DNA of 43,023 bases from Ignavibacteria bacterium (GCA_012518115.1 JAAYTD010000017.1:1-43023); one strand, 5' to 3'. Positions 8,740 to 19,388 are shown, numbered from the stretch's first letter. Made by a program: numbers and translations. The notes: generated by a model from the letters alone, not told the origin.

Positions 8740-9645
8740 ATTAGGTGAAAGAAAAATCTCAGCTAACATACAACGAGCGCTTCCACCACCGTTTTTTTCT
8801 ATAGTTGATAAATCTGTATAAATAATTTTGTTATAAGAGTTTATTATATCTAACTGTTCTTTATTTAATGAGTTAAAAGCAGATTGAGACATAACTAAAA
8901 ATTGCTTGTCATCAATATTTTTTACTTGTAACATATTTCCAGCAAAATTATTCATTTGATCATATGAAATCTCTATAAGCTGTTTTCCTGTTTGTTCAAA
9001 TTTTGCTTTTAACATATCTCTTTCTGCACTATTTTTTACTGTATCTAAACAAATGATAACAAACTGTTCACCAACATTCATAACGACATTAGTATGATAA
9101 ATTGGCAATCCTTTAAGATCATAAGAGTTAAAGACAACAGGTGAATAATCAAAATTTTTACAGAAATCATCTAAAACTTTAGTATTTGTACGCTCTGACA
9201 AACAAGCATAAGCTAATTTATTTTTTCTATCAAGAACCATTGAACCCGTTCCTTCTAAAAATATATTTTCTTTTTCATAATGAGCTAGGTCAATTGTTTT
9301 ATTTATAATAAATTTACGTTTTAGTACATCTAAAATAGTATCCTTGCGTTCTAAACGGCGATTAGGTGCATACATAGGGTATAGACAAATTTTGTCATTA
9401 TGAAAAGAGATCCAATTATTAGGAAATATTGAATCAGGCGTATATGGAACAGGCGTATCTTCAACTACTGTAACATCTATTTTGTTTGCAGATAGTTTTT
9501 TTACGAAGTTATCAAATTCTAATAATGCTTTTTTTTGTACATCATCACTCTGTTCATTGATTTGAAAGGCATTGTTTGTTGCAGTTTCAGCATTAAAACC
9601 AAAATTTACTGGTCTTATCATTAACAAATTACTAGTGTTTTGCAT
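8734..9645 (-). CDS. CtlX-like amidinotransferase-fold hydrolase (guanidino/citrulline hydrolase family)
   Basis: A 303-residue member of the pentein (arginine deiminase/dimethylarginase/amidinotransferase) superfamily, FN0238 type, close to proteins named citrulline utilisation hydrolase CtlX. The N-terminus LLMIRPVNFGFNAET is characteristic of this branch. The substrate-binding and catalytic parts are DSIFPNNW at 71-78, EGTGSMVLDR at 131-140, YHTNVVMNVG with His184, and GGGSARCMLAEIF with the nucleophile Cys292. The enzyme is cytoplasmic and most likely hydrolyses a guanidino or ureido group of an arginine- or citrulline-like compound; the exact substrate cannot be read from sequence. It is the last gene of a four-gene operon and starts 20 bases after the glycosyltransferase. 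Confidence 0.85.
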   Translation of the reverse strand: MQNTSNLLMIRPVNFGFNAETATNNAFQINEQSDDVQKKALLEFDNFVKKLSANKIDVTVVEDTPVPYTPDSIFPNNWISFHNDKICLYPMYAPNRRLERKDTILDVLKRKFIINKTIDLAHYEKENIFLEGTGSMVLDRKNKLAYACLSERTNTKVLDDFCKNFDYSPVVFNSYDLKGLPIYHTNVVMNVGEQFVIICLDTVKNSAERDMLKAKFEQTGKQLIEISYDQMNNFAGNMLQVKNIDDKQFLVMSQSAFNSLNKEQLDIINSYNKIIYTDLSTIEKNGGGSARCMLAEIFLSPNK

Positions 9646-9665
9646 ATCTTTAATTATATATATAG

Positions 9666-10790
9666 TTATGAAATATTAATAATATCTTTTATTAAATTAA
9701 ATTGACTTTCGTAATGGTAACAATTAGATATTTTATCTATATTTTTCTTGTAATATTGATAATTATCAGTTAGTTGTGTTAAAGCTGATATTATTTCATC
9801 AGCATTATTATCTTTAGAAATAATCTCACCTACATTATGTAGTTTTACTAACTTGCTTAATGCAGGCAAATCCGTTACTAACACCGGTAAACCAGCTTGA
9901 AAATACTCAAATAATTTGTTCGGTAAGGCAAAATAATATGATTGAGAAATAGGCTCTATGTTACATAAACCTATATCGCCCGAACAAGTCCAATCATGCA
10001 AGTCTTGATATGGAATGTTACCACAAAAATAAACTTTACCATTTAATTGATTTTCATTACAATAGTTTATTAATTCTTTTTTGTAATTCCCATCACCTAA
10101 AACCACTAACACATATTTTGTATTAGAAGCTATAGCTTTTATTACTGGTAAAATTCCACGTCCTTTTAAGATTACACCTTGATATACTAATATAATTTTA
10201 TCAGTTGGAATGTTAAATTTATCTCTAATTAAAGAACTATTTATTTTTTCTTTATATAATGGATAATTATAGATTATGTGAATTGGAATGTTTAATTTAT
10301 AAAACTTTCGCATATAATCTGCATCTAATTCGCCAGATACAACAAGTTGTAAAACAAACTTGATATACTTTCTTTCAATTCTTGTGATAATCGTTTGTTT
10401 TATCTGATAATTAGATAATGTTGAAAGTGCCGAATATATTTCTCTTGAGTCGTAAATAATATTTTTATTACTTTTATTTTTTATGAATTTTAAACTTACA
10501 AGTGAATATAAATCAGCAGCCCATAATGTTTTAAATGATAAATGTTTTATTATTTTCTTTATATATTTTATGAAAAAAAACCAGTTGTAAATCATTCTCT
10601 TATTTTCTTTCATAAAGTATATATGATTATCTTCATCGGAATGCTTTAATATATATTTTTGATCATAGCTAGCATATATAATTAGTACTTTCAAATTCAT
10701 CTTTTTGCACATATTATATAGATTTAGTGTACGTGCATCAAATCTTAAATCCGAGAATGATATAATACAAATATCATATTTTTTTTTCAT
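9666..10790 (-). CDS. Glycosyltransferase family 4 protein
   Basis: A 374-residue GT-B glycosyltransferase. The C-terminal nucleotide-sugar domain begins near 190 with the strand-loop KIILVYQGVILKGRGI and contains YVLVVLGDGNYK and the donor-binding segment LFEYFQAGLPVLVTDLPAL, where the family's acidic residue is Glu. The N-terminal acceptor domain is divergent, so the acceptor and linkage are unknown; cell-surface polysaccharide or lipopolysaccharide synthesis is the usual role. It sits between aroC (12 bases upstream) and the CtlX-like gene (20 bases downstream) in an operon with no other surface-sugar gene. Confidence 0.88.
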   Translation of the reverse strand: MKKKYDICIISFSDLRFDARTLNLYNMCKKMNLKVLIIYASYDQKYILKHSDEDNHIYFMKENKRMIYNWFFFIKYIKKIIKHLSFKTLWAADLYSLVSLKFIKNKSNKNIIYDSREIYSALSTLSNYQIKQTIITRIERKYIKFVLQLVVSGELDADYMRKFYKLNIPIHIIYNYPLYKEKINSSLIRDKFNIPTDKIILVYQGVILKGRGILPVIKAIASNTKYVLVVLGDGNYKKELINYCNENQLNGKVYFCGNIPYQDLHDWTCSGDIGLCNIEPISQSYYFALPNKLFEYFQAGLPVLVTDLPALSKLVKLHNVGEIISKDNNADEIISALTQLTDNYQYYKKNIDKISNCYHYESQFNLIKDIINIS

Positions 10791-10802
10791 AATAAGATGT
10801 TT

Positions 10803-11768
10803 TTAAGATAATATAAAATCCGCTAAGACTATTGAACTAGCTGCTTCTATTATTACAGGTGTCCGCATAGCAAAACATACATCATGTCGTCCTGCGATTT
10901 TTATTTTAGAACTTTTCCCATTTCTAATATCAATTGTATTTTGTACTTGTTGAATACTCGGCGTAGGTTTAATAGCTACACGAAATATAATTTCATTGCC
11001 GTTGCTTATACCTCCGTTAATTCCGCCAGAATGGTTTGTTTTAGTAGTGCCAAGTTCATTAATTATTTCATCATTGGCTTCACTTCCATATAGTTTTGTA
11101 ATGTCAAATCCGCTTCCGAACTCTATTCCTTTCACTCCGGGAATACTAAAAATTATATGACTAATTTTGCTTTCTATACTATCAAAAAAAGGGGAGCCAA
11201 GTCCTACAGGTACATTTTTTATTGTAGTTTCAATTATACCGCCAACGGAATCATTTTTTGAAAGTGCATCGCTTAATTCTTGTTCGATATTAGTGTTATT
11301 GTGTACTTTGAGTACTTTACTATTAACCTCTATAGGAGAAATTATTTTCTTTGCAAGAGCTCCTGCAGCAACTATTCCTAGTGTTAGTCTGCCAGAGAAC
11401 GCACCGCCACCGCGATAATCGTTAAATCCTTTATATTTTTTATAAGCTACAAAATCACTATGGCTTGGACGTGGAAAATACCTAATATCATCATAGTCTT
11501 TGGAAATTACATCTTTATTATCAAACAAAATTGTTATAGGCATTCCTGTCGTATAGCCATTAAATACGCCTGAAATAATTTTAGGTAAATCTTCTTCTTT
11601 ACGAGCTGTTATTCCTTGATAATGTTGTTGTCGTCTTATTAAATCATCACGAAATAAATCTTGCGTTATTTCTATACCGGGCGGACAACCATCTATAGTA
11701 ACTCCAACAGCAGAATTATGCGATTCACCGAACAATAATACTCTGTAACTATTTCCAAATATATTCAT
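10803..11768 (-). CDS. aroC: Chorismate synthase
   Basis: Converts 5-enolpyruvylshikimate 3-phosphate to chorismate using reduced FMN, the last shikimate pathway step. Conserved family stretches are present in order: FGESHNSAVGVTIDG near the N-terminus, the RRQQHYQGITARKEED region, YFPRPSHSDF, YRGGGAFSGRLT, GGINGGISNGNEI and a C-terminal RHDVCFAMRTPVI. The histidines of the first and last of these are the catalytic acids in the family. At 321 residues it is somewhat shorter than the common 350-400, but no key motif is missing. It is second in an operon (13 bases after the FAD oxidoreductase, 12 before the GT4 gene). Confidence 0.96.
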   Translation of the reverse strand: MNIFGNSYRVLLFGESHNSAVGVTIDGCPPGIEITQDLFRDDLIRRQQHYQGITARKEEDLPKIISGVFNGYTTGMPITILFDNKDVISKDYDDIRYFPRPSHSDFVAYKKYKGFNDYRGGGAFSGRLTLGIVAAGALAKKIISPIEVNSKVLKVHNNTNIEQELSDALSKNDSVGGIIETTIKNVPVGLGSPFFDSIESKISHIIFSIPGVKGIEFGSGFDITKLYGSEANDEIINELGTTKTNHSGGINGGISNGNEIIFRVAIKPTPSIQQVQNTIDIRNGKSSKIKIAGRHDVCFAMRTPVIIEAASSIVLADFILS

Positions 11769-11781
11769 TTACACAGATTTT

Positions 11782-13227
11782 TTAATAAAATAAATTATTA
11801 TTTCCTAATAAGTTCTTTGTATCAAAAGTACTTTTTATGCTTTTCATATAATTTATTGTTTCTTCGTCATACATTTGATAGAAAAATTGTCGTTTAATTT
11901 TTCCGATACCATGTTCAGCGGAAACAACTCCACCTAAATCTAACCCTATACTTATAACTTTAGAATAAATTTTATCAGCTAGTACCTTTTCTTGCGCATT
12001 AGAGTAAAACATATCACAATGTAGATGTGCGGAAGAAATATGTCCATATATGCAAGAAGGCATTTCTAAACCTTTGAACACTTCTTCAACTTTTAGATAA
12101 TACTCTTTCAATAGAGGCATAGGGACTGCAACATCAATACTTAGCTTAGTGTGTCCTAATTGTCTTACTAATTCTGTTGTTTTTTCTGGTAATGAATGCC
12201 TAAATGTCGCAAATTTTTTATGCTCTTCTTCAGACATAGCAGTCCAAGTTTCATCAGGTATATTTGAAAATTCAGAAATTATGTTGAAATAGTTTTCTAA
12301 CAATTTATCTTCATCTTCTTTGTTATATTCTTCCTCTATCCAAATAGCATAGTTTGCTGTTTCTGGAATTTGTGGAAAAGTAGCTCGCAAAAAATTTAAT
12401 GAAGTAGTGTTGTAAAATTCAATAATTCTGGGTTGAACTTCACTGTATTTGTTGATTTTACTATTTATTATAGAAAAAAAATCATAAAGTTTATCAAAGT
12501 TATTAAACCAAACTATTAGTCCTATAATATGTTGAGGTCGTTTTAATATCTTCAATTCTATTTCTGAGAAAACTCCTAAGGTTCCTTCGCTTCCGATAAA
12601 TAAATCTATAGCGTCCATATTTTCTGTTAAATAGTAACCAGAAGCATTTTTTACATTTGTGTTAAAAATATTTTTAACATCTATTGAAATTTGTGTGTTA
12701 TTTTCAGTGTTAAAAGTAAGTTTTCCATTTTTTGCGATATTTTTTCCTCTTTCTAACTTTAAGACTTCGCCATTTGGCAAAATAACTTTTAATTTCGTAA
12801 CAAAATTGCGAGTTGGTCCATATTTGAAACTGCGTGAGCCTGAAGCATTAGTTGCGACATTTCCACCTAAGCTAGATTTACTTTCAGTTGGATTAGGTGG
12901 ATAGAAATACTCATATTCCTTTAGATATGTATCTAATTGTTCTAAAGTTACGCATGGTTCTATAGTAATTCGTTCATTTTCAGTATCAATTTTTTTTATT
13001 TTGTTGAGTTTTTCTAAAGAAATTAGAACATCTTTATCAGGTGTAGAACCAGCTGTAAGTCCAGTTCCAGCGCCTCGCATAGTAAAATGTAAGTCGCTGT
13101 TAAAACAATGACTTATGATTTCTTGTAATTCATCTTCATTTTCTGGAATATAGACTGAATTAGCTTTACCTAAATAATTTGACTCATCTTTTAAATAACT
13201 TTCTAAGAAATCAGTTTTTATGATCAT
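11782..13227 (-). CDS. FAD-binding oxidoreductase (GlcD/D-lactate dehydrogenase-like)
   Basis: A 481-residue flavoprotein of the vanillyl-alcohol-oxidase fold. The FAD_binding_4 domain contains RGAGTGLTAGSTPD at 51-64 and SSLGGNVATNASGSR. The FAD-oxidase C-terminal domain carries YGHISSAHLHCDMFY and ends with SAEHGIGKIKR, with the conserved His near 439. These are features of glycolate oxidase subunit GlcD, D-lactate dehydrogenases and D-2-hydroxyglutarate dehydrogenases; which 2-hydroxy acid is used cannot be decided here. No iron-sulphur (GlcF) partner is adjacent. It is the first gene of the operon with aroC, driven by the promoter at 13256-13284. Confidence 0.88.
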   Translation of the reverse strand: MIIKTDFLESYLKDESNYLGKANSVYIPENEDELQEIISHCFNSDLHFTMRGAGTGLTAGSTPDKDVLISLEKLNKIKKIDTENERITIEPCVTLEQLDTYLKEYEYFYPPNPTESKSSLGGNVATNASGSRSFKYGPTRNFVTKLKVILPNGEVLKLERGKNIAKNGKLTFNTENNTQISIDVKNIFNTNVKNASGYYLTENMDAIDLFIGSEGTLGVFSEIELKILKRPQHIIGLIVWFNNFDKLYDFFSIINSKINKYSEVQPRIIEFYNTTSLNFLRATFPQIPETANYAIWIEEEYNKEDEDKLLENYFNIISEFSNIPDETWTAMSEEEHKKFATFRHSLPEKTTELVRQLGHTKLSIDVAVPMPLLKEYYLKVEEVFKGLEMPSCIYGHISSAHLHCDMFYSNAQEKVLADKIYSKVISIGLDLGGVVSAEHGIGKIKRQFFYQMYDEETINYMKSIKSTFDTKNLLGNNNLFY

Positions 13228-13255
13228 TGGCGTAATAAATAAAAAAACACTAATA

Positions 13256-13284
13256 CAAATTTAACACTTTTAAAGATATTTCAA
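13256..13284 (-). promoter_or_regulatory. Bacteroidota-type promoter for the oxidoreductase-aroC operon
   Basis: On the minus strand TTG (13284-13282) and TAAATTTG (13263-13256) are separated by 18 bases. The -7 element ends 28 bases before the start codon at 13227. Confidence 0.65.
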
Positions 13285-13326
13285 CTCATTAGTTAATATA
13301 AAATGATAATTTAAATTTGCAGACAA

Positions 13327-14562
13327 TTATTCGTATGGTAGCTCTATTGCAAAAGTTGTTCCTTTTTTAGCAAATGAATCTTTAACATATACTTTACCTG
13401 AGTGATATTCTTCAACGATGCGTTTTACAAGACTTAATCCAATTCCCCAGCCACGTTTTTTAGTAGTAAATCCGGGTTCAAATATCTGTAATTTCATTTT
13501 TTTACTCATTCCTTTTCCGTTGTCTTTAACTAAAATCAACATTTTTTTTGTCGAGAGTTCCTGTGTTGATATTTCAATAATACCGCCTTTTTCTTCTATA
13601 GCTTCGGCTGCATTTTTGATTAGGTTTTCAAACACCCAACTTATTAAAGTACTATTAGCTAGTATTTCTTTGCGTCCTTCAAATGTGCGTTTAATTTGGA
13701 TTTGTCCTACAAGATTTGGCAATCGCTTTTCATAATAGTTAGCGACTTCATTTATAACTTTATCGATTTCTATAATTTTTTTGTCTGGGCTAGAACCAAT
13801 TTTTGAAAAACGAGTAGCTATTATATTTAAGCGATGCAAGTCGTTCTCAATTTCATTGGTAGTTTTCTCAATCATATCAGGTTCGGTTTTGTTAAAACGT
13901 AATATCTCCAGCCATGCAAGTAAACTTGATAAGGGTGTTCCAAGTTGATGTGCGGTTTCTCGTGCTATACCTACCCATATTTTTGATTGTTCATTATTTC
14001 GCATTAAATTAATTGCAACATATACTACACCAACTATAATAGAAATAATTATAAGAGAAACAATTGGAAAAAGCTTCAATAAATCAACTAACTTAGAGTG
14101 CTTATAGTAGAACTTGCTAATTACATTTCCTTCACTATCATATACCAGAATAGGTTCATAATTTTCCTCCATTTTAGATATTAATTTTAATAGATATTGG
14201 CGTTGTTCTTCTATTGTTTTATACTTGTCAATATCTGTATTCAAAGTATATAGTGAGTAGTCTTGTAGCGGTTCTCCATCTAAATCAGTTGCAACAATTG
14301 GGAAAGTAACAGAAGGTGTGATAGATTCAAGAAAGAAAAACATTTCTTCATAATTAGTAGCATCAGGAGATAAATAATATCTATATATTTCAACATAAGT
14401 TTGCATTAAGCGTTGATCTTGAATACTTAATTGTCTAACTAATATATTAGTAACAATTACTATTCCTACAAAAATAAATAAAGTAGCTATTAACAACGAT
14501 AGTTTTATTGTTATTTTTGCAATAGGATTTATATTTTTCTTAAACGAGCTAAATCTGGTCAT
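13327..14562 (-). CDS. Membrane sensor histidine kinase
   Basis: A 411-residue kinase with two predicted membrane helices at about 19-41 and 164-187 flanking an extracytoplasmic sensor region of about 120 residues. The dimerisation/phosphoacceptor box is RETAHQLGTPLSSLLAW with His205. The ATPase domain has the N box ENLIKNAAEAI, the G1 box VKDNGKGMS, the F-like GFTTKKRGWG and the G2 GIGLSLVKRIVEEY. No HAMP domain is obvious and no response regulator gene is adjacent, so it is an orphan in this window and its signal is unknown. It has its own promoter (14637-14668) in the divergent spacer. Confidence 0.93.
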   Translation of the reverse strand: MTRFSSFKKNINPIAKITIKLSLLIATLFIFVGIVIVTNILVRQLSIQDQRLMQTYVEIYRYYLSPDATNYEEMFFFLESITPSVTFPIVATDLDGEPLQDYSLYTLNTDIDKYKTIEEQRQYLLKLISKMEENYEPILVYDSEGNVISKFYYKHSKLVDLLKLFPIVSLIIISIIVGVVYVAINLMRNNEQSKIWVGIARETAHQLGTPLSSLLAWLEILRFNKTEPDMIEKTTNEIENDLHRLNIIATRFSKIGSSPDKKIIEIDKVINEVANYYEKRLPNLVGQIQIKRTFEGRKEILANSTLISWVFENLIKNAAEAIEEKGGIIEISTQELSTKKMLILVKDNGKGMSKKMKLQIFEPGFTTKKRGWGIGLSLVKRIVEEYHSGKVYVKDSFAKKGTTFAIELPYE

Positions 14563-14636
14563 AACAGAATTTTTTAAATAATTTAAATAATTTTATGAAA
14601 AAATAGAAGTTTGTTCATAAATATTACAACAAATTA

Positions 14637-14668
14637 CAAAAATATAATATTATTTCCATCAAAACAAA
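14637..14668 (-). promoter_or_regulatory. Bacteroidota-type promoter for the histidine kinase
   Basis: On the minus strand TTTG (14668-14665), 20 bases, then TATTTTTG (14644-14637). The leader to the start at 14562 would be about 70 bases. Confidence 0.6.
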
Positions 14669-14797
14669 AATTAAGTTCATAAAATATACTTTTGTTTGTT
14701 TTGCTTGTAAAAAACTTTTAATAAAATAGGAAAATATCTCAATCTAAAATCTAATATTTTAAATTTATAAAATATTTTTTATATATAAAAAAAAAGC

Positions 14798-14828
14798 TTT
14801 TGAGATATAAAAAAAAATCGTATTTTTG
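14798..14828 (+). promoter_or_regulatory. Bacteroidota-type promoter for the lipoprotein/OmpA pair
   Basis: TTTTG at 14798-14802, 18 bases, then TATTTTTG at 14821-14828. The start codon follows at 14911. Confidence 0.6.
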
Positions 14829-14910
14829 TAAATTAAAATAATTAAAAATAAAATTTAATTATTTTATTGTTATTAATTATAATTTTATTAATTTAAACAG
14901 TGAGTTTTAT

Positions 14911-15615
14911 ATGAAAAGAAAATTTTCATTAATTTTTAGTTGCTTGATTTTAATAGTGTCAGCAACTAGTTGCATAGAGGATGGCGTAGAAACCTTGCCA
15001 CTTTCTCCTGTATGTAAAAGTTACTCTATAGAGCAAGTAGTTCCTACTGAGTATCTTGCTCAATTAGCAAAGTTTATGAGTATATACGAAGGTGAGACGC
15101 CACCTAATATTTGTGGGTGTTATCTTCTCAACACGCCGGTATTAGTTGCATCAACAATTCCAAATGATCAAGTCAATAATAACTTGATGGTATTACAACG
15201 TTTTTTTAATCAAAATGAATTTAATATGATTTCTTGGGAGCAGAAGGAAGAAGTAGGAGGTGTAGTAGTTGAAACATCAAAATCTGTAGAAGCTTATGTA
15301 TATGGTTCCGGTAATAATTTTACTGCAGTTCTAAATACTATTATTACTAATCAATCAGCGGTAGGACGTGTAATTTATATTGTTTCCGGTACTAAAACAT
15401 CATTAGGTATTAAGGATGCTCAACTTGCAATACTAATGCTTGAAAAAGATGATCCAGAGAATATTCTTATACCTGTAGGAACAATGCGTATATTTGTGGA
15501 AGACGATCAAATAGCAGAAAATTCTACTTGGTCATTATTCAAAACTACTGTTTCAGATCCTAAACTTAAAGCAAATCATAGTTTGCTCTTTAATCAATTT
15601 CAGGGGGTAAAATAA
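14911..15615 (+). CDS. Predicted lipoprotein of unknown function
   Basis: A 234-residue protein not recognised as a known family. Residues 1-20 are a lipoprotein signal with the lipobox SATSC and the acylated Cys at 21, so it is probably anchored in the outer or inner membrane. The mature part has no clear motif; it contains several conserved-looking Cys (a CGC at about 69-71 besides Cys36) and mixed alpha/beta character. It is followed after one base by an OmpA-family barrel protein, and both are behind the same promoter, so the two probably work together at the outer membrane. Function is not assigned. Confidence 0.75.
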   Translation: MKRKFSLIFSCLILIVSATSCIEDGVETLPLSPVCKSYSIEQVVPTEYLAQLAKFMSIYEGETPPNICGCYLLNTPVLVASTIPNDQVNNNLMVLQRFFNQNEFNMISWEQKEEVGGVVVETSKSVEAYVYGSGNNFTAVLNTIITNQSAVGRVIYIVSGTKTSLGIKDAQLAILMLEKDDPENILIPVGTMRIFVEDDQIAENSTWSLFKTTVSDPKLKANHSLLFNQFQGVK

Positions 15616-15616
15616 A

Positions 15617-16822
15617 ATGAAAACTTACAAAACTATTTTAAATTTTACTGTACTTACAATAGTATTATTTACAGTATTTTCCATTAATGGATTATCGCAA
15701 ACATCTTCTACAAATAGTTGGTTTTTTGGTGGTAAGGCTGGAACAAATTTTGCTACAATGAAATATACGGGAGATATATATCCATATGATACAAAATTAT
15801 TTCCACGTTTAATGGTAGGATTGTTTGTGGAAAAAAATATTACAAGTGATTTTTCAATTCGTCCTGAATTGCTGTATATTCAGCGTGGAGTAGATATTGA
15901 AGATCTTGGTGTTGCTTATACATTAAAAGCTAATTATTTGGATATTCGCATTCCTTTTATTTATTCATTTAATTCTTTACGACGCTCAATGGGTTTTATA
16001 CCTTATCTTATGGTTTCGCCAAACTTGGGTTTTGTTGTAGGAGGTAATATAGAAAATCAAGGATATACTGCAGATATTAATAAAGCTGATATAAAAAGTA
16101 ATGATATTGGATTAGCGCCAGGTTTAGGAGTTAAATTTCCTATGCGTGTTGGCGACACAAAATTTTATTTTGGTATTGAAGCCCAATATAATTTTGGTTT
16201 AACTAATAATTTTGGTTCTGGAAATAATTTTAATAGGACTACATCTTGTGGAACTGTTGGAGAGCGAAAGAATCGAGGAATAGAACTTGCAGTAACTATA
16301 TCTGTTCCGTTAGGAAAATCAAGTGATAGAATTGTTTATTCCGATAGATCAGACAAAGGATATAAAAATAGAATTGATACTTTATATCGTGATTTAGTAA
16401 GAGTGTCTTACGTAGATAAACCATGTTATGAAGCGAAAGAGATTGTTTCATTCTTAAAACAAGGTATTGATATACATAATAAAAATATTTGTATATATGA
16501 CATACAATATGATGTAAACAAAGCAGAGCTCAATGCAAGTTCTAAACGACAAGTTGATGACATTATCCTTTTAATGAATAATATGCCTGAATTTGTAGTA
16601 AAAATTAATGGACATGCTGATAACAGAGGTAGCAAAGAATATAATCAGGAGTTGACCGAAAAACGTGCAAAAATTGTTTATGATTATATGATAAAAAGAG
16701 GAATTAAGAAAAATAGGTTATCATATGAAGGATTTGGATTTGAACGTCCAATAGCAACTAACGATACAGAAGAAGGTAGAGCTCAGAATAGACGAGTTGA
16801 ATTTGAAATAATTAGCTATTAA
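15617..16822 (+). CDS. Outer membrane beta-barrel protein with OmpA-like C-terminal domain
   Basis: A 401-residue protein with a signal peptide (about 1-27, ending SINGLSQ). Residues about 33-235 look like an eight-stranded PorT/OMP_b-brl type barrel: alternating strands, GGKAGTNFATMKY at the start and FYFGIEAQYNFGL late. The C-terminal 110 residues are an OmpA peptidoglycan-binding domain with IYDIQYDVNKAELN, the NGHADNRGSKEYNQELTEKR motif whose Asp and Arg contact diaminopimelate, and GFGFERPIATN followed by NRRVEFE. It tethers the outer membrane to the wall. It follows the lipoprotein gene after one base and is closed by the terminator at 16849-16887. Confidence 0.9.
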   Translation: MKTYKTILNFTVLTIVLFTVFSINGLSQTSSTNSWFFGGKAGTNFATMKYTGDIYPYDTKLFPRLMVGLFVEKNITSDFSIRPELLYIQRGVDIEDLGVAYTLKANYLDIRIPFIYSFNSLRRSMGFIPYLMVSPNLGFVVGGNIENQGYTADINKADIKSNDIGLAPGLGVKFPMRVGDTKFYFGIEAQYNFGLTNNFGSGNNFNRTTSCGTVGERKNRGIELAVTISVPLGKSSDRIVYSDRSDKGYKNRIDTLYRDLVRVSYVDKPCYEAKEIVSFLKQGIDIHNKNICIYDIQYDVNKAELNASSKRQVDDIILLMNNMPEFVVKINGHADNRGSKEYNQELTEKRAKIVYDYMIKRGIKKNRLSYEGFGFERPIATNDTEEGRAQNRRVEFEIISY

Positions 16823-16833
16823 ATTAATAGCTA
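16811..16833 (+). repeat. Inverted repeat spanning the stop codon of the OmpA-family gene
   Basis: TTAGCTATT and AATAGCTAA flank a five-base loop across the stop codon at 16820-16822. It is AT-rich with no following T-run; the true terminator lies just downstream. Confidence 0.5.
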
Positions 16834-16848
16834 AAAATAATAGATATC

Positions 16849-16887
16849 AAACCTATAAGTCTATTTATGTCTTGTAGGTTTTTTATT
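16849..16887 (+). terminator. Intrinsic terminator after the OmpA-family gene
   Basis: AAACCTATAAG at 16849-16859 pairs with CTTGTAGGTTT at 16871-16881 (one G-U), followed by TTTTATTTTT. A strong Rho-independent signal. Confidence 0.88.
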
Positions 16888-16948
16888 TTTTATAATATAT
16901 TTTTACAAAAAATATAAGATTTTTCAAAAAAATGAATTTTTGAGGCAA

Positions 16949-16956
16949 TATTTTTG
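16949..16956 (+). promoter_or_regulatory. Possible -7 element of the atpGDC promoter
   Basis: TATTTTTG matches the TAnnTTTG consensus 80 bases before atpG and just after the terminator of the preceding operon. No TTG at the usual 18-21-base spacing was found, so the assignment is partial. Confidence 0.4.
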
Positions 16957-17036
16957 CTTTAATATCGTTTAATATTAATTACTAAATAATTATTTGTTAG
17001 AAAACGACTAATAATCAATTAAAACTTTATACATTT

Positions 17037-17936
17037 ATGGCAACATTAAGAGATATTCGCAATAGAATTGCAGGTATTAAAAGTATTGAAAAAATAACTT
17101 CTGCTATGAAGATGGTGTCTTCTGTAAAATTAAGGAAAGCCCAGAGGCAAGCAGAAAGTGCAAGACCTTTTTTTGACAAAATAGAAAAAATGTTATTTTC
17201 TCTTGCACTATCAGATAGGCATTACGACAATCCTTTATTAAATACTCCAACAGATAAAGAGATAAAGAACGTAATAATTTTTATTATTGCAGGTGATAAA
17301 GGTTTGTGTGGTTCTTTTAATTCAGCACTTTTTAAAACAACAGATCTATACTTAAAGAATTTATCAACAAAATATCCAGGTGCTACTCCTCAGCTTGTTT
17401 TGATTGGAAATAAGGCGATAGATCACTATAATAAGCAATCTTATGATATTATTTATCGTGAACATAATGCTTTCCAACCTCTTGATTATAATCTTGTTTT
17501 AAAATCTAGTAAAGCTGTTATTGAGCGGTTTTTGTCTGGTGAGGCGGATAGTGTAGAGGTTTTTTATAATCATTTTGTTAATATGCTGAAGCAAGAACCT
17601 ACTTCGTTTCAACTATTTCCTCTAATTCCTGCAGATGTTTTGGAAAATATGAAAGAGGTACAGAAGGGGCTTTCACCTGATTATATTTTTGAGCCATCTA
17701 TTAGTATTCTTGTAGATAGATTAATAGATCAGTATGTTGATTTGAAAATTTGGAGAGCTTTATTAGAGTCAAATGCAGCAGAACAAGCATCGCGTTTGTT
17801 TGCAATGGATAAAGCAACACAAAATGCACATGATTTACTTAAAGACTTGAATTTGCAATTTAATAATGCACGTCAAGCTGCAATTACTAATGAAATGTTA
17901 GAAATAGTAAGTGGTGCTGAATCATTAAAAAAATAA
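17037..17936 (+). CDS. atpG: F1 ATP synthase gamma subunit
   Basis: The central rotor shaft of F1, coupling proton (or sodium) flow through Fo to catalysis in the alpha3beta3 head. The 299 residues show the family's N-terminal helix ATLRDIRNRIAGIKSIEKIT and the adjacent AMKMVSSVKLRKAQ, the Rossmann-like core with AGDKGLCGSFN, and the C-terminal helix ending NEMLEIVSGAESL. It opens an atpG-atpD-atpC cluster; atpA and the Fo genes are not in the window and the preceding genes are unrelated, so the ATP synthase genes are split over at least two loci. Confidence 0.96.
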   Translation: MATLRDIRNRIAGIKSIEKITSAMKMVSSVKLRKAQRQAESARPFFDKIEKMLFSLALSDRHYDNPLLNTPTDKEIKNVIIFIIAGDKGLCGSFNSALFKTTDLYLKNLSTKYPGATPQLVLIGNKAIDHYNKQSYDIIYREHNAFQPLDYNLVLKSSKAVIERFLSGEADSVEVFYNHFVNMLKQEPTSFQLFPLIPADVLENMKEVQKGLSPDYIFEPSISILVDRLIDQYVDLKIWRALLESNAAEQASRLFAMDKATQNAHDLLKDLNLQFNNARQAAITNEMLEIVSGAESLKK

Positions 17937-17941
17937 GTTAA

Positions 17942-19387
<1,446 letters not shown>

Positions 19388-19388
19388 T

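Larger units (their letters stand above)
14563..14910. other. 348-base AT-rich divergent intergenic region
   Basis: This stretch separates the minus-strand block (1-14562) from the plus-strand block (14911-37374). It holds one promoter facing each way (14637-14668 minus, 14798-14828 plus) and long A/T runs. No gene, RNA structure or DnaA-box cluster was seen. Confidence 0.7.

Noticed and set aside
14563-14910. Divergent AT-rich spacer as a replication origin or regulatory hub.
   Set aside because: Only promoters for the flanking genes can be supported; no DnaA boxes or repeats were found.
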